Source: Roseiarcus sp963794655
Lineage (GTDB): Bacteria > Pseudomonadota > Alphaproteobacteria > Rhizobiales > Beijerinckiaceae
Direction of reading: 5' to 3'
Length of the DNA stretch: 64,000 nt
Assembly (NCBI GenBank): GCA_963794655.1
Contig: CAWCEV010000008.1
Span: 620,001-684,000 of the forward strand
Part shown: positions 59,115 through 64,000 of the stretch, one piece after another
Position numbering within the stretch: the first letter of the stretch is position 1
Layout of the letters: each line of letters starts with the position of its first letter
Program-made: the position numbers and the translations under genes
Notes under the pieces: generated by a model
What the model was told of the DNA's origin: nothing
What the model saw: the letters and a program-made list of their open reading frames with translations, nothing else
Database searches by the model: none

Positions 59115-61598
59115 ATGCCAGCGTGGGAAAATACAGCTCTGTGGGCGAACCTCGAAACCCTCGGTAGGGAATCGGAGGAGTTACGTTCGTATGTCCGTGG
59201 GTGCCTTAATCACGTCGCAAGCTTATTATCGAATAGCTTCACAAGTCCACCCGATTTTACCCTTCATGACGAGAACCATAGTTTTCGTGTTGCGCAGCGC
59301 ATCTTCGACCTGATACCTGCAAGCTCACTAGGTTCTCTTTCCGATCTTGAGCACGCCTTGCTCCTCATGGCGTCCTACTTGCATGACGTAGGTATGACGC
59401 CTGCAATGGCTCTGGTCACAGGAATAAGATCATACTTACTAACCGGCCTTTATGATCGCCCGGAGATTGAAAATGAACTCCCTAGTTTACGCCGTTGGTT
59501 AGATTCATCATATCCAGATGTGGATGTACCGTTTTCCAATAGTTTACCTATCGACCAGCGTCTAGACAGAGCCGAAACGCTCACCGCACACTACTGTCGG
59601 TACCGACACAACGACTGGAGCGGCGTTTTCATCGAAACACTCGCTCAAGCCTTTGGGTCCGGCCCCTATCCACTTTGGAAAGAAGACCTTATTGCTCTGT
59701 GCAGGAGCCATCACTTTGGACTAATTGAATTGATGAACGCTGATTTTGATTTGCGATTAGCTCGTCCCGGCAATAAGTTAGTTAACTTAAGATATCTCGC
59801 CTGCCTTCTTCGAGTAGCCGATGTGCTAGAATTTGATCCGGAGAGGACCCCTGACGTCGTACGGGAACGCCGCTCTGTTCGGACTGAAAGCTTGCTCTAC
59901 TGGTATAAAGACCATTCCATCGACTTTGCAGTCGACGCGATGGAACACACGATGGTATTCACCGCCCGAACACCAAACGCGCGTATCCACAAAGCTGTTA
60001 TAGAAACTGCGGACCAAGTTGATTATGAGCTCGATCTTTGTTCCACAATCGCCAGAAACGGCAGTCTCCTGCGTGGTTTTAAGATTGGTTCAGCCGACTA
60101 TTACACCTGGCCATGGCCGCCAAAGTTATTACGCGATATAAAGCCGATCTCCAATACATTCGAATATATTGACGGGTTATTTCGCCCAGACGCTAAACGA
60201 ATAATTGATCTACTCTCTGGGACAAGATTATACGATACCCCTCTGGCCGCAATTAGGGAGTTGCTTCAGAACGCCTTCGACGCTGTACGTGAGCAGCTAG
60301 CTTATGACGGTCTCGCTGCTGGCAATGGCCTGGAAGACATCGAGGGTGAGGCGAGAGCGCGATTTCACCGGGTTTCGATTTCATTTGCTCACGACGACGG
60401 TGCTCATTGGCTTGTCTGTCAGGACTCCGGTGTTGGAATGACACGAGACGTGATTGAGAAGTACTTACTGGTCAGTGGCGCAAAGCCGCGACCAGAATTA
60501 CGTGAGCTTAGACGAAGAACGTCGGAAGTAGGATTGAAGTATTTTCGTAGCGGCGAATTTGGTATCGGCGTATTGAGTTATTTCATGATCGCCGACAAAC
60601 TTGTCATTGAAACACGACCCAGCTCCGATGCTCATTTTAACCCAGAAATGCACGGGTGGAGATTCGAATCAGATGGCCTTGCGACTGTCGGGGAGCTTCG
60701 CCGACTTGATGGAATGGCTAGAGGGTCAGTAATAAGACTGCGACTTAAGGAGGAATATTGCACAGAGAGCGCCCGCAGTGAAATAGTTGGGTATATCAAG
60801 AAAATCGTCCGAGTGTCACCGTGCAGGTTTGAAATTAAAAATGGAAATCTAACTCATAACCATGGCCCGGGATGGGTTCATAACTTCACCGAAATGGCGG
60901 TGGGAATAGAAAACGAGCTTGGCCAAAGGTACATCGATCGTGACGAGGTGAAAAGCATTGAAAAAATAGAGGCGGAGGTCGACACCGAGAGGACTTTGCT
61001 TACTTTGCGGGCGGAGGCACTTAAATCGATCCGGTACGATGGACCAGTTTCTGGGTCGTTATCTAGTCAATCTGGCACATATAGAGTTCACATTCCTTAT
61101 TTCGACATCAAAGGAGAAGCTTCCCCGGGTTTCATCAACTCACTCGATGATAGGATACGTCCTTTTCCGGACGGAAAACTGTTTTGGTTTCCGCCCACCG
61201 GCCTATTCATCTCTTGGCGCGGTTTCACAGTGTCTGTGCCGTTTCCAAGAATTTCCGCGCAAATTTCATTGATAATTGAGTTGGACTTGGTCGCGGGTGC
61301 AACCGTTTCCTTGGACCGCACGAGGGCACAATTAGACGAGCACTCACCCCTGCTTGGAGAGCTAAAGGAGATTGTACGCTCTGCGACCGATCAATTCTTC
61401 CAGCATCGGAGGCCGACCAGATACCGTGAGCTATCGGTAATATGGGCTTTGCGAAACAGACAAGCGTCGCATTTCTGGGGTTTTACAGAAGCGGTGGATG
61501 GCAACGGACAGCCTTCCGTTGTTGAGTGGCGGAAGGTCGGATTTCCGGCAGTGTATTGTAGAAGTTACGTTATGAGCTTTTCGCCAGTGTTGAGTTGA
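59115..61598 (+). CDS. HD-domain + Hsp90-type (GHKL) ATPase, ends at in-frame TGA
   Basis: 827 residues read to TGA 61596-61598. Residues ~48-240: HD-type domain (H-D-E-N-H at 51-55, H-D-V-G-M at 90-94, then C-R-S-H-H-F), like the HD-CE module of prokaryotic conflict proteins. Residues ~375-500: GHKL ATPase with Glu382 and Asn386 in R-E-L-L-Q-N-A-F-D, G1 D-S-G-V-G-M and G2 G-E-F-G-I-G-V. A middle-domain-like region follows. After the TGA the same frame stays open to 62237, giving 1040 residues in all. AT-rich; no partner gene on the same strand. Confidence 0.8.
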   Translation: MPAWENTALWANLETLGRESEELRSYVRGCLNHVASLLSNSFTSPPDFTLHDENHSFRVAQRIFDLIPASSLGSLSDLEHALLLMASYLHDVGMTPAMALVTGIRSYLLTGLYDRPEIENELPSLRRWLDSSYPDVDVPFSNSLPIDQRLDRAETLTAHYCRYRHNDWSGVFIETLAQAFGSGPYPLWKEDLIALCRSHHFGLIELMNADFDLRLARPGNKLVNLRYLACLLRVADVLEFDPERTPDVVRERRSVRTESLLYWYKDHSIDFAVDAMEHTMVFTARTPNARIHKAVIETADQVDYELDLCSTIARNGSLLRGFKIGSADYYTWPWPPKLLRDIKPISNTFEYIDGLFRPDAKRIIDLLSGTRLYDTPLAAIRELLQNAFDAVREQLAYDGLAAGNGLEDIEGEARARFHRVSISFAHDDGAHWLVCQDSGVGMTRDVIEKYLLVSGAKPRPELRELRRRTSEVGLKYFRSGEFGIGVLSYFMIADKLVIETRPSSDAHFNPEMHGWRFESDGLATVGELRRLDGMARGSVIRLRLKEEYCTESARSEIVGYIKKIVRVSPCRFEIKNGNLTHNHGPGWVHNFTEMAVGIENELGQRYIDRDEVKSIEKIEAEVDTERTLLTLRAEALKSIRYDGPVSGSLSSQSGTYRVHIPYFDIKGEASPGFINSLDDRIRPFPDGKLFWFPPTGLFISWRGFTVSVPFPRISAQISLIIELDLVAGATVSLDRTRAQLDEHSPLLGELKEIVRSATDQFFQHRRPTRYRELSVIWALRNRQASHFWGFTEAVDGNGQPSVVEWRKVGFPAVYCRSYVMSFSPVLS

Positions 61599-62237
61599 GA
61601 AAGCATCGAGAAGAATGGGTTTGTAGACGAGTTGCGGCCTTTCGATATGGCCGGTTGGGGGCTTCGTCCGCTGCCGGAATTGACACCGACGAGAGTCTTG
61701 CTAACAACTCAATTATTTAAATGGACTGTGTTTATGGCGTACGATGAAGAGGTATGCGGTTGCCCGGGGTTATTAACGGCCGAATTCCCTGAGGGGTGGA
61801 GCGACCTCTTGGGAATAGAATTCGATAACCTTGGAACGAATGATATGTTATTTAATCGGGATCATCCGATTGTCAAACTCGCAACGAAGAAGGCGATGAC
61901 GTTTTTTAGGGAGACTGAACAACTACCTTTGGAAAAACAGCTCCGCGTAATTGCAACCAAAGACCGCTCACAGTTCGCTTGTTTTGTCCTCAGCAAGGCT
62001 GGGTCAAGCACCGAGCATTGGAATGCTTTAATTGACACATTCAGTATTGAAATGAAGCTGATACTAGAGTCTTTGATCGAGGAGACTGGTAGTTTTCGAA
62101 TATGGAGCTGTCGTCATGACGGTGGAATCAGAATAGTGAGGCCGCAGGGCGCTCAGTTTTTTGTCGGCGATGTGTTTGGGGGGGCCCAAAAGCATCATCT
62201 GGACCTACCCACGGACAGAAAATGGTTTTTCCAGTAG
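61599..62237 (+). pseudogene. C-terminal part of the HD-GHKL protein beyond the in-frame stop
   Basis: Continues in the same frame as the 827-residue protein: after TGA come E-S-I-E-K-N-G-F-V-D-E-L-R-P-F-D-M and on to W-F-F-Q with no other stop. A TTG at 61632 could start a separate protein but has no ribosome-binding site. A single C-to-T change of an Arg codon (CGA) would explain it. Alternatively read-through or a sequencing error. The segment has normal protein composition, so decay is recent. Confidence 0.7.
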
Positions 62238-62553
62238 TCACAGCGACAACTAATTGGGTTGTGACGAAACCACCCGATCGCCCTTTTGGACGCTGTAATC
62301 GCGGGGGAGCTAAGTCAACCTTTTCCTCCCCGACTGTCTTTAGGATCACGGCATCTTCGAAGTCACCAAGAGCCGGGTCGCCTGTCCGTGAGAGCGCTAT
62401 GGCTCCGCAATGTCCCCTCCTTCCCTGCAAGGAGCCAGCCATTCGGATCGCTTGATCTGCACTTCTTGCCTCTTTCGGATCACTCGCAACAATCTCGCCG
62501 CCATCGTCAGACCTCTTGAACCCAAGTGCGACGTAGTAGGTCATTGTGGCCAT
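62128..62553 (-). CDS. Small hypothetical protein of a rhizobial family
   Basis: 141 residues as read, overlapping the HD-GHKL end. Family members (M-A-T-M-T-Y-Y-V-A-L ... G-A-I-A-L-S-R-T-G-D-P-A-L-G-D-F) are usually ~80 residues, so the tail after V-G-E-E (62320 and below) is probably an overrun caused by loss of the original stop, and the true overlap is doubtful. Function unknown. Confidence 0.55.
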   Translation of the reverse strand: MATMTYYVALGFKRSDDGGEIVASDPKEARSADQAIRMAGSLQGRRGHCGAIALSRTGDPALGDFEDAVILKTVGEEKVDLAPPRLQRPKGRSGGFVTTQLVVAVTTGKTIFCPWVGPDDAFGPPQTHRRQKTERPAASLF

Positions 62554-62712
62554 CTGTGACCCCTCCTATGGCTGTTGGGCCAATGTGGGAGAAGCCAGCT
62601 AGTCCCAAGCATATCATTTTAGCAATTGGTTTCACGGTTTCCGAATTGCTCCTGCGTATATATGGCAGCAGAGCGTTGCTGAGAAGCAGCGACGAAGCCT
62701 CACGACAGGAAT

Positions 62713-63036
62713 GTGACTCAGATGGGAGCTAACTCCGACAGTCATGAGGATGATTTTCAAAGTTCTGCGCATAGCAACGCTTCGTCTCCGATTGAGGCTA
62801 TGGTGTCACGGTCTTTGAAAGCACATATGACAAGCGAATGTACGATACCCGAGGAGATAATTGCCGTACTTGGTGCGATCCCATCGAGCATTGTAATATA
62901 CGTTTCAATATATTATGATTGTTTTCCTCGAACAGCGATTCAAATTACTTATGTTCTTGCCATTGCAATTGGGGTCACCATAGCACTGCATTTCGAGGCG
63001 TTGCGATTGCTCGTAAGGTCCCGGAAGCTAACCTGA
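62713..63036 (+). CDS. Hypothetical membrane protein with two hydrophobic helices
   Basis: 107 residues from GTG 62713 (AGGA five bases upstream); ATG 62722 is also possible. An acidic/Ser N-terminus is followed by I-I-A-V-L-G-A-I-P-S-S-I-V-I-Y-V-S-I and V-L-A-I-A-I-G-V-T-I-A-L. Not recognised. Confidence 0.5.
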   Translation: MTQMGANSDSHEDDFQSSAHSNASSPIEAMVSRSLKAHMTSECTIPEEIIAVLGAIPSSIVIYVSIYYDCFPRTAIQITYVLAIAIGVTIALHFEALRLLVRSRKLT

Positions 63037-63129
63037 CGACTTCCGTAGGCGGGACACATTGAGCCGAGACTATTCTTGCGGTCGGCCTTGGAACTGAACT
63101 CGAAATCCGAAACGGGTTTTGGCTTTTGT

Positions 63130-63324
63130 TCATTCACCGTTCCGCCAGTGCTCCTCTCGCCTCGCTTCAGCCTTCGCAGCTTCCTTTTCGGCCTCCGGTT
63201 TGGTCGCATACGAATGCGGGGACCTGACGTGAATTTGGCTACCCTCGCAGACGGTCCAACGGTATCGAGCTTCCCGCAACGGGTCCGGTTCAATCCTAAA
63301 TGTGAACGGATGAGTTTCCAGCAT
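63130..63324 (-). CDS. Small hypothetical protein of a rhizobial family
   Basis: 64 residues. F-T-F-R-I-E-P-D-P-L-R-E-A-R-Y-R-W-T-V-C-E-G and S-Y-A-T-K-P-E-A-E-K-E-A match a short, widespread family of Hyphomicrobiales found near transposases and plasmid genes. Unknown function; the C-terminus is Glu/Lys/Arg-rich. Confidence 0.6.
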   Translation of the reverse strand: MLETHPFTFRIEPDPLREARYRWTVCEGSQIHVRSPHSYATKPEAEKEAAKAEARREEHWRNGE

Positions 63325-63490
63325 GACCGCGTTCTACGACATTGTAAGTCGGCATCGCTAGGCCAGAGCGCCCTGCAGCTAGCCCCGAGACCAGCCATGA
63401 ATTAAACATTTCATCAGAGCTATGGCAGCGGGTCAATCAGCGAGCTGTCTTCGTGGTCGTGACACGAATATTCGTAAGTGGCTCGGAGGA

Positions 63491-64000
63491 ATGAACGTGG
63501 TGCAATCATCGCTTACGCCCGAACTCCGGGCGATCGCGCTAAAAGCTCTTGACGCGTATCTGCATGCGCTCCCTGCTTCGGGCAACCGCCCTCCGGTTGA
63601 GATCGAGGCAGAGTTAGACCGCAATCGTGTCGATGTAATAGAAAAAACGTTGAAGCCACTCATCGCTGAATTCCTCGAACAGAAAATCTCCGTCGCAGTG
63701 TTCAAGCAAAAGATCGATAGTACCAACAAGAACAATAATCATTGGGGATTTACGGGAATAAAGGGTCAGATGTTTTTCAATCTGCTCCTTAGATCAGCTA
63801 AAGATGAAAAGGATGAGATTGAGTGCGATAAGCAACTGAAATCTGCGATCCGTGCACCGTCAAATGAGCAAGACGCTGTTACGCAGCTAAAGAACTTCTA
63901 TACCTATGTCACGCGTATCGCTCAGCAGTTCACAGATCGTGGTGGTAGCCCACACAGCAAGCCTAACCCAAGCAGCGTGCCTTTCTTTGTCTCGTACTTC
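63491..64000 (+). CDS. Unknown protein, right end cut by the window
   Basis: The first ~170 residues are open to the edge. ATG 63491 lies only one base after GGAGG; GTG 63497 or 63500 has better spacing and may be the real start. Helical N-terminus (L-T-P-E-L-R-A-I-A-L-K-A-L), K-I-D-S-T-N-K-N-N-N-H-W-G-F-T-G-I-K-G-Q-M-F-F, a charged segment, then F-Y-T-Y-V-T-R-I-A-Q-Q-F. Resembles the N-terminal part of some McrB-like or other restriction-linked ATPases, but this is weak. Next gene of the defence-like cluster. The leftward frame 63433-63735 is a shadow. Confidence 0.55.
   Translation, partial: MNVVQSSLTPELRAIALKALDAYLHALPASGNRPPVEIEAELDRNRVDVIEKTLKPLIAEFLEQKISVAVFKQKIDSTNKNNNHWGFTGIKGQMFFNLLLRSAKDEKDEIECDKQLKSAIRAPSNEQDAVTQLKNFYTYVTRIAQQFTDRGGSPHSKPNPSSVPFFVSYF

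Noticed and set aside
61632..62237. Independent gene downstream of the HD-GHKL protein
   Set aside because: Same frame as the upstream gene, only a TGA between them, and a TTG start without a ribosome-binding site, so it is better read as the severed C-terminus.
1..64000. CRISPR arrays, rRNA or tRNA genes
   Set aside because: No regularly spaced repeats and no cloverleaf sequence were found on either strand by eye.

Overview
The window is 64 kb of GC-rich bacterial chromosome, most likely from an alphaproteobacterium of the Hyphomicrobiales. This rests on gene families only: a fructose-type Frc ABC operon with a ROK regulator, zwf-pgl, a glycerol/polyol-type CUT1 operon with two ATPases, an acetoin dehydrogenase whose E2 carries an alpha/beta hydrolase, a small GcrA-like protein, and several small rhizobial hypothetical families. 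No rRNA or tRNA was found, so no genus is given.

Layout. (1) 1-4.6 kb: right end of an integrated island running off the left edge: Toprim primase, two hypothetical genes, an AlpA/excisionase-like protein, another hypothetical gene and a P4-type tyrosine integrase, all leftward. (2) 4.8-18 kb: core metabolism: exported protein, amidase, an IS1182-like element, AhpD-like protein, Tat-exported FAD oxidase, LLM flavin monooxygenase, then a leftward operon frcB-frcC-frcA-aldo/keto reductase-Gfo/Idh/MocA dehydrogenase with a divergent ROK regulator. (3) 19.5-24.6 kb: zwf-pgl, an orphan branched-chain-type binding protein, an Rrf2 regulator and a DJ-1/PfpI protein. (4) 24.6-27.8 kb: acoABC. (5) 28.0-37.5 kb: a nine-gene leftward sugar/polyol operon with two TIM-barrel isomerases, a Gfo/Idh/MocA dehydrogenase, a binding protein, two permeases, two non-identical ATPases and a small membrane protein. 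(6) 37.6-45.7 kb: decayed ssuA/ssuB remnants beside a TauE-type exporter, then surface-polysaccharide genes (flippase, a GT2-GNAT fusion, a GNAT protein). (7) 45.9-49.6 kb: a scrap zone of an IS3 remnant split by a complete IS21 element, a serine-recombinase tail and an arylsulfatase tail. (8) 50-64 kb: AT-richer accessory DNA with a ColE2-type replicase (an integrated replicon), an HNH nuclease with a small zinc partner, an OLD-family nuclease, small exported proteins, a serine resolvase with its own promoter, and a large HD + Hsp90-type ATPase gene split by one in-frame TGA.

How it works together. The Frc operon would import a hexose or pentose. Its AKR and Gfo/Idh/MocA genes could oxidise or reduce the imported sugar, and zwf-pgl would feed glucose-6-phosphate towards 6-phosphogluconate. 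The second ABC operon couples uptake to oxidation and isomerisation in one transcript. Both operons place a strong hairpin just after the binding-protein gene, which would keep that protein in excess over the permeases.

The most promising material for something new is at 53.4-62.2 kb: the HNH/zinc-partner pair with a decayed second copy of the partner, the lone OLD nuclease, and the interrupted HD-GHKL protein, all carried next to a plasmid-type replicase and a resolvase. A separate point is the complementary degeneration of the two ABC ATPases in region 5, which predicts one working and one dead ATP site.
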